Below, piece after piece: positions 10,713 through 22,093 of a stretch of DNA of 64,000 bases. The stretch is from contig NZ_LT721901.1 of the NCBI RefSeq assembly GCF_900157375.1, forward strand, positions 5,041,685 through 5,105,684. The letters are read 5' to 3'. Positions within the stretch are counted from its first letter, which is position 1. Each line of letters begins with the position of its first letter. A program made the position numbers and the translations under genes. The notes below the pieces were generated by a model, which saw only the letters and a list, made by a program, of their open reading frames with translations, did not search any database and had not been told where the DNA came from. The DNA is from Mycobacterium rhizamassiliense. Lineage in GTDB: Bacteria; Actinomycetota; Actinomycetes; Mycobacteriales; Mycobacteriaceae.

Positions 10713-12293
10713 ATGTCCTTGTCAACGGTCCAGCAGCCTTCGGCTGACGCCGTGACCGAGCCCGCGTCCGGGCGCGTCCGTGGCCGCCGGCTCGACCCCC
10801 TGCTGGTGGCCATGCTGGCCACCGTCGTCAGCGCCGCCTGGGCCTGCAGGCCTTCGCTGTGGTTCGACGAGGCGGCCACGATCTCGGCGGCGGCCAGCCG
10901 GACACTGCCCGAGCTGTGGCGGCTGCTGGGCCATATCGACGCGGTGCACGGGCTCTACTACCTGGTGATGCACGGCTGGTTCGCGATTTTTCCGCCGACG
11001 GAATTCTGGTCGCGCCTGCCCAGCAGCCTCGCCGTCGGAGTGGCCGCCGCCGGCGTCACGATATTTGCCAGGCAGTTCACCGGGCCGTCCGCGGGACGCG
11101 CAATCCCGCTCTGCGCGGGTGTCATCTTCGCGATCCTGCCGCGCACCACGTGGGCCGGCATGGAAGCGCGCTCGTACGCCTTCTCGGTGGCCGCCGCGGT
11201 GTGGCTCACGGTGTTGTTCATCGCCGCCGTGCGGCGCAACCGGCGCCGGCTCTGGGCCTACTACGCCCCGGCGCTGGCGCTGTCCATTCTGCTGAGCCTG
11301 AACCTGATCCTGCTGGTGCCGGTGTACGCCGCGGTGCTGCCCTGGCTGGCACCGAAGAAATCCCGCAGGTCGCCGGCCATCCGCTGGGCGGTCAGCTCGA
11401 CCATCGCCGTCGGGGCCATGGTGCCGTTCATGTTGTTCGCGCACGGCCAGGTGCGCCAGGTCGACTGGATCTTCCCCATCAGCTGGCATTACGCCTTCGA
11501 CATCAGCCTGCGGCAGTACTTCGACCACGGTCCGCCCTTCGCGATTCTCACCGCAGTTCTCATCGTCGCCGCGATCGTGGCCCGCCTGGCCGGGCTGCGC
11601 GGCCCGGCCGGTGAGATCCGCAGGCTGCTGGTGATCTGCGTGGCGTGGATCGTCATCCCGACCGCGGTGCTGGTCGTCTACTCGGCGATCGGCGAGCCGA
11701 TGTACTTCCCGCGCTACCTGATCGGTACGACGCCCGCGATGGCAGCCATCATGGCCGTCTGCATCGTCACCCTCGCCCGTAAACCGTGGCCCATGGCCGG
11801 TGTGGTGCTGCTGTTCGCGGTGGCCGCGCTGCCGAATTACCTGTTCGTGCAGCGCTGGCCGTACGCCAAGGAGGGCTGGGATTACAGCCAGGTCGCCGAC
11901 CTGGTCAGCAGCCACGCCTCGCCTGGCGACTGCCTGCTGGTCGACAACACCGTGCCCTGGCGGCCAGGCCCCATCCGCGCGCTCATCGCCGCACGGCCCG
12001 CGGCGTACCGGTCGCTGCTCGACGTCGAACGTGGCGTGTACGGGCCGAAAGTCGGCTCGCTGTGGGACGGTCACGTCGCGGTGTGGCTCACGACGGCCAA
12101 GATCAACAAGTGCGCCACGGTGTGGACGATCACCGACCACGACAGGTCGCAACCCGACCACCAGACGGGGGAATCGTTGTCGCCGGGCGTGTTCGGGCGC
12201 TCCCCCGCCTATCGGTTCTCCAAATACCTGGGATTCCGGATCGTCGAGCGCTGGCAATTCCACTACACACAGGTGATCAAGTCGACGCGATGA
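10713..12293 (+). CDS. GT-C mannosyltransferase, LAM mannose-cap priming (Rv1635c-like)
   Basis: A 526-aa polytopic membrane protein with the GT-C hallmark DE pair (Asp52-Glu53 in LWFDEAAT) in the first extracytoplasmic loop and about ten transmembrane helices, followed by a C-terminal periplasmic part. Position between the USP and MFS genes matches M. tuberculosis Rv1635c, reported to add the first mannose of the mannose caps on lipoarabinomannan, using a polyprenyl-phosphate mannose donor. The product is therefore expected to act on the outer face of the plasma membrane. ATG 10713 is preferred over the in-frame GTG 10701, which overlaps a likely -10 box. Confidence 0.85.
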   Translation: MSLSTVQQPSADAVTEPASGRVRGRRLDPLLVAMLATVVSAAWACRPSLWFDEAATISAAASRTLPELWRLLGHIDAVHGLYYLVMHGWFAIFPPTEFWSRLPSSLAVGVAAAGVTIFARQFTGPSAGRAIPLCAGVIFAILPRTTWAGMEARSYAFSVAAAVWLTVLFIAAVRRNRRRLWAYYAPALALSILLSLNLILLVPVYAAVLPWLAPKKSRRSPAIRWAVSSTIAVGAMVPFMLFAHGQVRQVDWIFPISWHYAFDISLRQYFDHGPPFAILTAVLIVAAIVARLAGLRGPAGEIRRLLVICVAWIVIPTAVLVVYSAIGEPMYFPRYLIGTTPAMAAIMAVCIVTLARKPWPMAGVVLLFAVAALPNYLFVQRWPYAKEGWDYSQVADLVSSHASPGDCLLVDNTVPWRPGPIRALIAARPAAYRSLLDVERGVYGPKVGSLWDGHVAVWLTTAKINKCATVWTITDHDRSQPDHQTGESLSPGVFGRSPAYRFSKYLGFRIVERWQFHYTQVIKSTR

Positions 12294-12366
12294 CAGGCAG
12301 CGCGACAGCGACCTGCGCCGCCCTCGACGGGGTGATCGCGGTTCCTGGCGCCGACGAGGATGTGGA

Positions 12367-13772
12367 CTAGCTGGGCACGTGTCGCCGGGCCGCGCGGAAC
12401 GACGCCAGGACGCCGCAACCGGCCAGCACCGCAAAGACGACGTAGAGCCAACGCGCCGCCGCCAGGTCGCCACCCCCGGCCGTATTCACCACCACGCCCG
12501 CCAGCCCGGCACCGAACGCCGCGGAGATCAGCTGGACGGTGTTGATCGCCGCGGCCGCCGCGCCGCTCTCCGCGGGATCGTCGACCGAATCCATGGCCCG
12601 CATCGACAGATGCGGCCACGCCATCCCGATACCGATTCCGCCGACGAGCAATCCGATGCCCCAGACCACGATGATCCCGGCCGGCGCGTCGATGCGCTGC
12701 GTCGCCGCCGTCAGGGCCAGGCCCGACGCCATCAGCAGCGGGGCGACGGCGATCACCCGGCCGATGACCCGGACGTCGCTCAGCGACGCGCTGATGAGCT
12801 CGGCGAGCGTCCACCCGATGGCCAGCGTCGCACCCAGAAACCCCGCCACCACCGGCGTCAGATGCGCCAGCCGCTGGCCGAACAACGGCACGTAGATGTC
12901 GACCATCACCGCGGCCATCTGGATCCCCATCGTCAGGTAGATCCATTTCAGCGGCCCGCGGCCAAACACGCTGGGCGGCAACACCGCCGCGTTCATCCGC
13001 CAGTCGATGACGACGAACACCCCGATCAACGCGGCCCCCGCGGCGAGCAGGCCGCCGGTCGCCAGCCGGTTGTGCGGCAGCTGCGCGACGCTGACCGCCA
13101 GCGCCGCCGCGCCCATCAGCAGCAGCGACCAGATCGGCACCCTGCGCAGCGAGGTCTCCGCCGCGTCGGTGCCGGGGTCGCCGCTCTCGCCCCGCAACGC
13201 CGCAGGCACTAGCGCGGCGATCAGGGCGCTGAGGATCACCAGTACGCCAAATGCCCACCGCCACAACCCGAATTGCGCGAACAGGCCGCCGAGCGCAGGC
13301 CCGGCCAAGGTGGCCACGCCCCACATCGCCGAGACCAGCGCCGAGCCGCGCGTCCACAGCGACCGGGGCAGCACGGCGTTGATGAGCGCGTAGCCCAACC
13401 CGGCCAGCAGCCCGCCGGCCACCCCCTGCAGGGTGCGTCCGGCGATCAGCACCTCCATGTTCGGCGCGGCCGCGCAGACCACGCTCGCGACGCCGAAGAC
13501 CGCCAGCCCGGCCAGAAACGAGGCGCGGGCGCCCACGCGCAGCAGCATCGTGTTGACGCTGGTCGCGGCGACCACGGCGCCGACCAGGTACAGCGTGGTC
13601 ACCCAGGCATACAGTCGGCTGCCGCCGATCTCGGCGACCGTGCTGGGCAGCAGGCTGGTGGTCAGGAACTCGTTGGTGGCGTACAGGCTGACGCCGCCGG
13701 CCAGGACGATCGAGGTTCCGAGGTATTTGCCCAGCAGCTCGCGCCAGGTGCCGGTATCGCTTGCGGTGCCGG

Positions 13773-13776
<4 letters not shown>
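12367..13776 (-). CDS. MFS multidrug exporter (Rv1634-like)
   Basis: A 469-aa protein of the major facilitator superfamily, drug:H+ antiporter type, with at least twelve hydrophobic helices. Motif-like segments include a Gly/Arg-rich loop (GRTLQGVAGG) after helix 4, typical of DHA2 exporters. It lies at the position of M. tuberculosis Rv1634, reported as an efflux pump affecting fluoroquinolone sensitivity. The start codon overlaps the uvrB stop by 4 bp (ATGA type), so it is translationally coupled to uvrB and would share the damage-inducible promoter of that gene. Substrate specificity cannot be read from the sequence. Confidence 0.88.
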
Positions 13777-15932
<2,156 letters not shown>

Positions 15933-15938
15933 GCCACC

Positions 15939-15961
15939 AGGGTAGAGCCGTCCACCGACAG
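15939..15961 (-). promoter_or_regulatory. RecA-NDp (PafBC-type) DNA-damage promoter of uvrB
   Basis: On the minus strand: CTGTCGGTG, exactly 8 bp, then TACCCT. This matches tTGTCRGTG-N8-TAnnnT except for the weakly conserved first base. The -10 box ends 6 nt before the uvrB ATG, so transcription should begin at the start codon. Confidence 0.75.
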
Positions 15962-15983
15962 GTGGCCCGGCGCCGGCCGTGGC

Positions 15984-18044
15984 CTACGCGGTCGGGCCCG
16001 TCCACGTCCGGGTGACCGGATCGCATTGCAGCAGGTAGCCGTCGTTCGAGGTGGACATCGCGAACACCGAGGTGCCGGGGCGGTCGCAGGAGCTGCCCGC
16101 GGCGTGCACGCCGGTCGTGATCGGCGCCTTGGCCCACGCGTTGCCCTCGCAGACCACCTGCTCGTTGTTGGTCGGGTCGTAGGCCAGCTTGTTGACGTCG
16201 CTGCACACCCCTCCGAGCACCGGCGGCGCCGGGTGGGCCGCCGTCGTCGAGGTGTTGAGCACCTGGGCGGGGTCGGCCAGCGGCACGCCGGGCGGCACGT
16301 CGCCGACCCGGGTCGCGACGACGGGTGTCCGCACCACGGCCCCCTGGGCCCCGCACTCGTTGGTCGTCACGGTCTGGGTCTCGGTGCCGCGCAGCGTGCC
16401 GTCGGACTGCGGGGCCAACGACCACGCAACCGTCTCCTGCTGGGTGGCCCGGACTTGGCCGTTCGGCTGCACGCAGCCCAACCGCTCCTGCTGCGGCGCG
16501 CCCTGCCAGTACCCGGCGACGTAACGCAGCGAGTCAGACTGCCCGCCGTCGGTGGTGCTGGCCACCTGATGCGTGGCGTCGTCGAGCTGGGTGCCGCTGG
16601 CCGCGCACCCGTTGCTCGTGCATGCGGAACGGAACGCCCACCAGTTGGTGTCGGCGCCGTCCTGGCGGATGGCCACCCCGTTGGTGGTCCGCTTGCTCTG
16701 GTCATAGGTCAGTTGATAGGTGCCGTTCAACGCCCGTCCGCCGGGCCTGGCCGGTGCGGCGCTCGCCGCGGGCGCGGACGGCTTGGAGGCGAGCGCGGGA
16801 TTGGGCTGCGACGCGTCGGGCTGGAAGGAGTAGAGCACCGACCACGTCGCGGCCACCGCGATCAGCACCGCGCAGACCAACGCGGTCGCCCAGCGGGTCC
16901 TCGACGAATACCGTTGGTACATCGCGCCCGCCAGCCCGCGGACCCCGCGCCGCCGGTGCGACGCGATCGACGCGACGTTCCGGCCGGCCTCGGCGACCAC
17001 GTCCAGCTCGTCGTTGACGGCGGCCGCAAACGCGCGGCACCGCTCGAAGCGGTCCTCGGGCCGCTTGGCGAGGGCCTTGAGGAAGACGTCGTCGAGGTGC
17101 GCCAGATCCGGGCGGGAATCGCTGAGCCGCGGCGGATCCTGGTGCAGGTGCTGGCTGATCACCGCGATCGGGTTGGAATGCTGGAACGGCGGTGCACCGG
17201 TCAGTAGATGGAAAGCCGTTGCGGCCAAGGCATATTGGTCGGCCCGGCCGTCGATGTTGGAACCCGTCAGCTGCTCGGGAGCGGCGTAGGCGACCGTTCC
17301 CACCGCGACGTTTGTCTCGGTGATGCCGCTGATGTCGCCGAGGTGGCGCGCAACGCCGAAGTCCGCCAATACAATTCGCCGCTCGCCATCCTCGGGATGG
17401 GTGAGCAGGATGTTGGCGGGCTTGACATCGCGATGCAGCAGGCCGCGGTCGTGTGCGTAGTCGAGCGCGCCCGCCACGGCGTGCAGAATCGCGCGTACCT
17501 CATGGATCGGCATGCCGTCGCAGTGGCGCTCCTTGACCAGCCGCGCGGCGTCGGTGCCCTCGACATAGTCCATAGAGATCCAGAGATGACCGTTGAACTC
17601 GCCGCGGTCGTGGACACCGACGATGTGCGGATGCCAAAGTGTGGCAGCCAGATCGGCTTCCCGGTTGAATCGTTCGCGGAATTCCGGATCGGCAGTGATG
17701 GCCTCGGCGAGCACCTTGATGACGTCGCGACGCGGCAGCCGCGGGTGCAGGGCCAGGTAAACCTCGGCCATCCCGCCGGCGCCCAGCGGCCGCAAGATGG
17801 TGTAACCCCCGAAGGAGGCGCCATTGGCCATCACGGCTGCCACGGCCCCCGGACTCCCGTCGGCAGCCGAATTCGGCTGCGCGGAGCGCGGATTGGAGGT
17901 GACCGCGGCACCCCGGCGGAACCTGTGCCCGGCCGTCGCGGACGGAAGTGACTGGAAGCCGGCGCGCAGCGCCTGGCGGCTCAGTCGTGGGTTGCTGAGC
18001 AGTCGGCGCCCGGCGCCGAGGCGTTGGGCCTTTCGCTCATCCAT
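15984..18044 (-). CDS. PknF-like Ser/Thr protein kinase, membrane-spanning, with Cys-rich external domain
   Basis: A 686-aa Hanks-type kinase. A basic N-terminal extension (residues 1-72) precedes the catalytic domain (about 75-345). Key residues are present: glycine loop GAGGMAEVY, Lys110 (DVIKVL), HRD with Asp206, DFG with Asp228, and APEQ. One transmembrane helix (about 384-406) leads to an extracytoplasmic domain of about 270 residues with eight cysteines that I do not recognise. The kinase domain resembles M. tuberculosis PknF (Rv1746). ATG 18044 is chosen because GAGGGGGAG lies 7 nt upstream; a later Met at 17831 would start directly at the kinase domain. It is divergent from an FHA-ABC exporter, the PknF partner type. 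Confidence 0.85.
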   Translation of the reverse strand: MDERKAQRLGAGRRLLSNPRLSRQALRAGFQSLPSATAGHRFRRGAAVTSNPRSAQPNSAADGSPGAVAAVMANGASFGGYTILRPLGAGGMAEVYLALHPRLPRRDVIKVLAEAITADPEFRERFNREADLAATLWHPHIVGVHDRGEFNGHLWISMDYVEGTDAARLVKERHCDGMPIHEVRAILHAVAGALDYAHDRGLLHRDVKPANILLTHPEDGERRIVLADFGVARHLGDISGITETNVAVGTVAYAAPEQLTGSNIDGRADQYALAATAFHLLTGAPPFQHSNPIAVISQHLHQDPPRLSDSRPDLAHLDDVFLKALAKRPEDRFERCRAFAAAVNDELDVVAEAGRNVASIASHRRRGVRGLAGAMYQRYSSRTRWATALVCAVLIAVAATWSVLYSFQPDASQPNPALASKPSAPAASAAPARPGGRALNGTYQLTYDQSKRTTNGVAIRQDGADTNWWAFRSACTSNGCAASGTQLDDATHQVASTTDGGQSDSLRYVAGYWQGAPQQERLGCVQPNGQVRATQQETVAWSLAPQSDGTLRGTETQTVTTNECGAQGAVVRTPVVATRVGDVPPGVPLADPAQVLNTSTTAAHPAPPVLGGVCSDVNKLAYDPTNNEQVVCEGNAWAKAPITTGVHAAGSSCDRPGTSVFAMSTSNDGYLLQCDPVTRTWTGPTA

Positions 18045-18351
18045 GTACGGCTCCCCCTCGTGTCTCAAGCTTGCATGCAGACACCGCGGCGACCTGATGC
18101 GCTGCGCGATATCCGGGATTCGTGCACCGGAACGCGGCTCCGTTGCCGTCTTATGGACACGCCGGAAATCTCGCGGCGGGCGTCCCGGACCGATCCCCTC
18201 CTACACCCCTACGTTCGAATCATGCCCGATGCGGATAGGCGGCAGGCCGCTGCAGGCTATGAGCCGGCTGTGAGGGGCCCGGATCGACACAAAGTTAAGT
18301 CACAGGCGAGTCCAATGGAGAGCACTGCTACGGCGGACCGATACTTGAGTA
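18045..18351 (+). other. Intergenic region between divergent kinase and FHA-ABC genes
   Basis: About 307 bp without a convincing gene. It contains the ribosome-binding site of the kinase at its left edge and a GATACT -10-like hexamer at 18340 for the exporter. Short open frames running across it have no ribosome-binding site and no recognisable product. Confidence 0.5.
18340..18345 (+). promoter_or_regulatory. -10-like hexamer, possible leaderless start of the FHA-ABC gene
   Basis: GATACT has A at position 2 and T at position 6 and lies 6 nt before the GTG at 18352. The first base departs from TAnnnT, so support is moderate. Confidence 0.35.
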
Positions 18352-21072
18352 GTGAGTCGACCCGCCCCTCCTGTCCTAACGATCCGGCTCGATGGGTCCC
18401 AACGTTCTTTCGCCGCAGGCCACGAGGTGGTCGTGGGGCGGGATGCGCATGCCGACCTGCGGATCCCTGACCCGCGGATATCCCGCGCGCACCTGATCGT
18501 GCGCTTCGACCAGGGCCGCTGGCTGGCGATCGACAACGGCTCGCTGAACGGGACGTACCTCAACGGGTACCGGATGCCGGTCATCGACATCCACGACGGG
18601 CAGAGCATCCACATCGGAAACCCGCAGGGACCTCGATTGACGTTCGCGATCGGGCCGGAGCAGGGCCGCACCGATCCGCCCGTGCGGAGCAGGTCGACGG
18701 CCGACGGCGGCCCGCCCACGATCGCGTGGTCCGCGATGCCCGAGCAGCCGTCCGGTCGCGATACCGTGAGCCAGCCCACAATTCACACCCGAAGTGGGCC
18801 GAATCCCGCGCCGCCGCGGCCCGCCCCACCCCGGCAGCCGCCGCGCGGTCCCCAAATGCCAGCCTCCGGGCCGCCGCCGCGAAGTGCCCCGCCACCGCCG
18901 CGAACACCGCCCGCCAGGCCGCCGCTGCCGCCGCGGGGCACACCGCCCGACGAGCTCACCGTGGTCAACGCCGGTTCGCCGGCCAGGCCGCAGCAGGCGC
19001 CGCCCGCCGAGGATCAGGCCGCGGCCCCGCCGGAGCCGACGCCGCCGAACGAGATCACGATGATCGACGCCAAGACGGCCGACGTGTCGAACCTCGCGAC
19101 GAGGTTTGTGAAATTGCTCTCGCCGCGCTCCTCGTCGGCGGCGGGCACCGCGGGCGCCCTCACGATCGGGCGCGCCGCCGAGTGCGACATCGTCGTCTCC
19201 GACGTCCTGGCCTCGCGTCAGCACGCGACGTTGATCCCCACGCCGCTGGGCACCGAGATCCGCGACAACAGCATCAACGGGACGTTCGTCAACGGCACTC
19301 GGGTCGGCTCGGCGATCCTGACCGAGGACGACGTGGTCACCATCGGCAACGTCGACCTGCTGTTCCACAACGGCACCCTGGTCCAGGGCGCCGAGGCCGC
19401 GACGCGCACCGGCGGCCTCGAGGTGCGCGACGTCAAGTACGTCGTCGACAACGGCAAGCAGCTGCTGGACAACATCTCGCTGACCGCGCGGCCGGGGACG
19501 CTGACCGCCGTCATCGGCGGATCGGGTGCGGGCAAGAGCACGCTCGCCAGGCTGATCGCCGGATACACCACGCCCAGTTCGGGATCGGTCACGTTCGCGG
19601 GCCACGACGTCCACTCCGAATACGCGTCGTTGCGCAGCCGGATCGGGATGGTCCCGCAGGACGACGTCGTGCACCGGCAGCTGACCGTCAACCAGGCGCT
19701 CGGCTACGCGGCCGAGCTGCGGCTGCCGCCCGACACCAGCAAGGCCGACCGCGAACAGGTCGTCACCCAGGTGCTCGAGGAACTCGACCTCACCAAGCAC
19801 GCCGACACCCGCGTCGAGAAACTCTCCGGCGGGCAGCGCAAGCGCGCCTCGGTGGCCCTCGAGCTGCTCACCGGGCCGTCGCTACTGATCCTCGACGAAC
19901 CGACGTCGGGGTTGGATCCCGCCCTGGACTTGCAGGTCATGACGATGCTGCGCCAGCTGGCGGACGCGGGCCGGGTGGTGCTGGTCGTGACGCACTCGCT
20001 GTCCTACCTCGACGTCTGCGATCAGGTGCTGCTGATGGCACCCGGCGGCAAGACCGCCTACTGCGGCCGGCCGGACCAGATCGGCGACGCGATGGGCACC
20101 ACCAACTGGGCCAAGATCTTCACCCAGGTGGGCGCCGATCCCGAGGAGGCCAACCGGCGCTTCCTGGAACAGAGCGAGGCGCAGAAGCGGCCGAAACCGG
20201 CGGCGAGCGAGCCGAGCGACCTCGGCGAACCTGTGCACACCAGCCTGCGGCGGCAGATCTCGACGATCGCCCGCAGGCAGGTCCGCCTGGTGGTGTCCGA
20301 CCGCGCCTATTTCTTCTTCCTGGCGCTGTTGCCGTTCATCCTGGGCTCGCTGTCGCTGACGGTGCCGGGCTCGAACGGCTTCCATCTGCCCGGCGCAGGC
20401 GCCGGCACACCCGACGAGTCCGCCCAGATACTGGCCCTGCTGATGCCCGCCGCGGCATTCATGGGCACCGCGCTGACCATCCGCGACCTGGTCGGCGAGC
20501 GCGCCATCTTCCAGCGTGAGCAGGCGGTGGGCCTGTCCACATCGGCGTATCTGCTCGCCAAGACGGCGGTCTATTGCGGCTTCGCGATCGTGCAGTCGGC
20601 GATCATCACCGCGATCGTGGTGATCGGCAAGAGCGCACCGGCCCGGGGCGGCCTGTTGCTAGGCCACGGGACGGTCGCGGCCACCGTCGAGCTGTTCGCG
20701 ACCGTCGCGGCCACCTGCGTGGCGTCGGCCATCCTGGGCTTGGCGATTTCGTCGCTGGTGCGCTCCAGCGAGCAGATCATGCCGCTGTTCGTGGTGGCGG
20801 TGATGGCGCAGCTGGTGCTGTGCGGCGGGATGGTCCCGGTGACCGGGCGGCTCGGTCTCGACCAACTGTCGTTCTCGATGCCCGCGCGGTGGGGCTACGC
20901 CGCGGCGGCCTCGACGGTCGACGTGCGGCACCTGGTTCCCGAATCGGTGCTCGCCCAGGACCGCTTCTGGCAGCACACCGCGAAGATCTGGCTGCTCGAC
21001 ATAGGAATGCTGGCCGCCCTGTCGTTAGTCTATTTCGCCTTTGTCCGATGGAAGATCCGGCTGCGTCGTTGA
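18352..21072 (+). CDS. FHA-FHA-ABC exporter, Rv1747-like
   Basis: A 906-aa half-transporter. FHA domain 1 spans about residues 5-100 (GRDAHADLRI, SRAHL, NGSLNGTYLNG). A Pro-rich linker follows (about 105-240). FHA domain 2 spans about 250-335 (GRAAECDIVV, SRQHA, NSINGTFVNG). The ABC domain spans about 360-590 (GGSGAGKST, LSGGQRKR, LLILDEPTSGLDP, VVTHS), and an ABC-2 membrane domain with six helices completes it. The arrangement and much of the sequence match M. tuberculosis Rv1747, whose FHA domains bind phospho-Thr from PknF and which is linked to glycolipid export. The GTG start is followed at once by FHA1. Linker Thr203 and Thr236 lie in similar short motifs. Confidence 0.93.
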   Translation: MSRPAPPVLTIRLDGSQRSFAAGHEVVVGRDAHADLRIPDPRISRAHLIVRFDQGRWLAIDNGSLNGTYLNGYRMPVIDIHDGQSIHIGNPQGPRLTFAIGPEQGRTDPPVRSRSTADGGPPTIAWSAMPEQPSGRDTVSQPTIHTRSGPNPAPPRPAPPRQPPRGPQMPASGPPPRSAPPPPRTPPARPPLPPRGTPPDELTVVNAGSPARPQQAPPAEDQAAAPPEPTPPNEITMIDAKTADVSNLATRFVKLLSPRSSSAAGTAGALTIGRAAECDIVVSDVLASRQHATLIPTPLGTEIRDNSINGTFVNGTRVGSAILTEDDVVTIGNVDLLFHNGTLVQGAEAATRTGGLEVRDVKYVVDNGKQLLDNISLTARPGTLTAVIGGSGAGKSTLARLIAGYTTPSSGSVTFAGHDVHSEYASLRSRIGMVPQDDVVHRQLTVNQALGYAAELRLPPDTSKADREQVVTQVLEELDLTKHADTRVEKLSGGQRKRASVALELLTGPSLLILDEPTSGLDPALDLQVMTMLRQLADAGRVVLVVTHSLSYLDVCDQVLLMAPGGKTAYCGRPDQIGDAMGTTNWAKIFTQVGADPEEANRRFLEQSEAQKRPKPAASEPSDLGEPVHTSLRRQISTIARRQVRLVVSDRAYFFFLALLPFILGSLSLTVPGSNGFHLPGAGAGTPDESAQILALLMPAAAFMGTALTIRDLVGERAIFQREQAVGLSTSAYLLAKTAVYCGFAIVQSAIITAIVVIGKSAPARGGLLLGHGTVAATVELFATVAATCVASAILGLAISSLVRSSEQIMPLFVVAVMAQLVLCGGMVPVTGRLGLDQLSFSMPARWGYAAAASTVDVRHLVPESVLAQDRFWQHTAKIWLLDIGMLAALSLVYFAFVRWKIRLRR

Positions 21073-21593
21073 AACGAGGTGAGGCCATCCATCCGCCCAA
21101 GCACGAAACCTTTGATCTGTTGGCCCGCACCAACACCGACCCCAAGGGCATTGTCCGGGCCGTCGACGAATACGTGGTGCAGCCGTGGGGGCTCTACCTT
21201 GCCCGGCCGACGCCGGGCCGCGCCCAGTTCCATTACCTCGAGTCGTGGCTGCTGCCGTCGCTCGGGTTGCGCGCCACGGTGTTTCACTACAACCCGGGCC
21301 ATGAGCGCGATCACGACTACTACCTCGATGTCGGCGAATACACACCGGCCCAGGACATCTGGCGCTCGGAGGACCACTACCTCGACATCGAGGTGAGCAC
21401 CGGCTCGGCGGCGCGGCTGGCCGACGTCGACGAGCTGCTCGATGCGGTCCGGCACGGCCTGCTGGCCGCCGAGGTCGCCGAGCGAGCGGTGACCCGCGCG
21501 GTGGACGCCGTCGACGGCCTGGCCCGGAACGGCTATGAGCTGCAGCGTTGGCTGACCGCGTACGGCATGGAACTGCACTGGCGCGAGACCTAG
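21048..21593 (+). CDS. DUF402 domain protein
   Basis: A 181-aa protein with the DUF402 pattern: HPPK near the N-terminus, WGLYLARP, a YYLDVGEY segment and DHYLDIEV with several conserved acidic residues. DUF402 proteins include nucleotide phosphatases related to FomD, so a metal-dependent nucleoside di- or triphosphate hydrolase is possible but unproven. The ATG at 21048 overlaps the end of the exporter gene by 25 bp; TTG 21069 is the alternative, and neither has a good ribosome-binding site. Overlap suggests co-transcription with the FHA-ABC gene. Confidence 0.75.
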   Translation: MEDPAASLKRGEAIHPPKHETFDLLARTNTDPKGIVRAVDEYVVQPWGLYLARPTPGRAQFHYLESWLLPSLGLRATVFHYNPGHERDHDYYLDVGEYTPAQDIWRSEDHYLDIEVSTGSAARLADVDELLDAVRHGLLAAEVAERAVTRAVDAVDGLARNGYELQRWLTAYGMELHWRET

Positions 21594-21643
21594 GCGCGGT
21601 TGCCGGCCAGTTTCTGCGACCGGTGCTCGGGTAAGTCTCCGGT

Positions 21644-22051
21644 ATGCCGTTGAGACTTCGGGGGCGAAAGCGTCCGGGCAGCGAAACCGGGACGCTGTTC
21701 GTCATCCAGCGCGATCCCGCGCGGGAGGATCACTACGCCCTGCGCCTCGAGATCGACGGCGTGTTGGTCTCCTGGGCGATATCCAGCGGCCCATCGACCA
21801 ACCCCAGGGACCGGCGGATGGCGCGTCGCACCGAGGATCAGCGACTCGATGGCGCCGTCGGCGTCGCCGACTGGGACCGCGGCACGTACATTAACGGAAC
21901 CCAACGGGAGATGCGCGACGGCCTCGCCCGCGGCCACCTGTCTTTCTGGCTGCACGGCGAAAAGCTCAGCGGCGGCTTCACACTCACCCGCATCCGCGAA
22001 GGCAACGACGAAACCTGGCTGCTGATGAAGCGCGACGACGGCCAGCCGTAG
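21644..22051 (+). CDS. LigD-type 3'-phosphoesterase domain protein, catalytic residues lost
   Basis: A 135-aa stand-alone version of the phosphoesterase (PE) domain of DNA ligase D. The frame of the fold is recognisable: LFVIQR, LRLEIDGVLVSWA, SSGPS, RTEDQ, GEKLSGGFTLTRI and WLLMKRDD. Against the canonical domain (Pseudomonas LigD numbering, from memory) His42 is Asp24 here, His48 is kept as His30, Asp50 is Ala32, Arg52 is kept as Arg34, His84 is Gln66 and Tyr88 is Gly70. Loss of two of three metal ligands implies no PE activity. Its place between uvrB and coaE may correspond to Rv1632c; I have not verified that. Confidence 0.75.
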   Translation: MPLRLRGRKRPGSETGTLFVIQRDPAREDHYALRLEIDGVLVSWAISSGPSTNPRDRRMARRTEDQRLDGAVGVADWDRGTYINGTQREMRDGLARGHLSFWLHGEKLSGGFTLTRIREGNDETWLLMKRDDGQP

Positions 22052-22093
22052 TCGCTGGTGAAGCCGATGGCGCTGGGCGTAATCTCTGCAACT

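Noticed and set aside
12263..13357. Open frame on the minus strand within the MFS gene
   Set aside because: Out-of-frame shadow of the MFS exporter, Arg-rich, without membrane segments.
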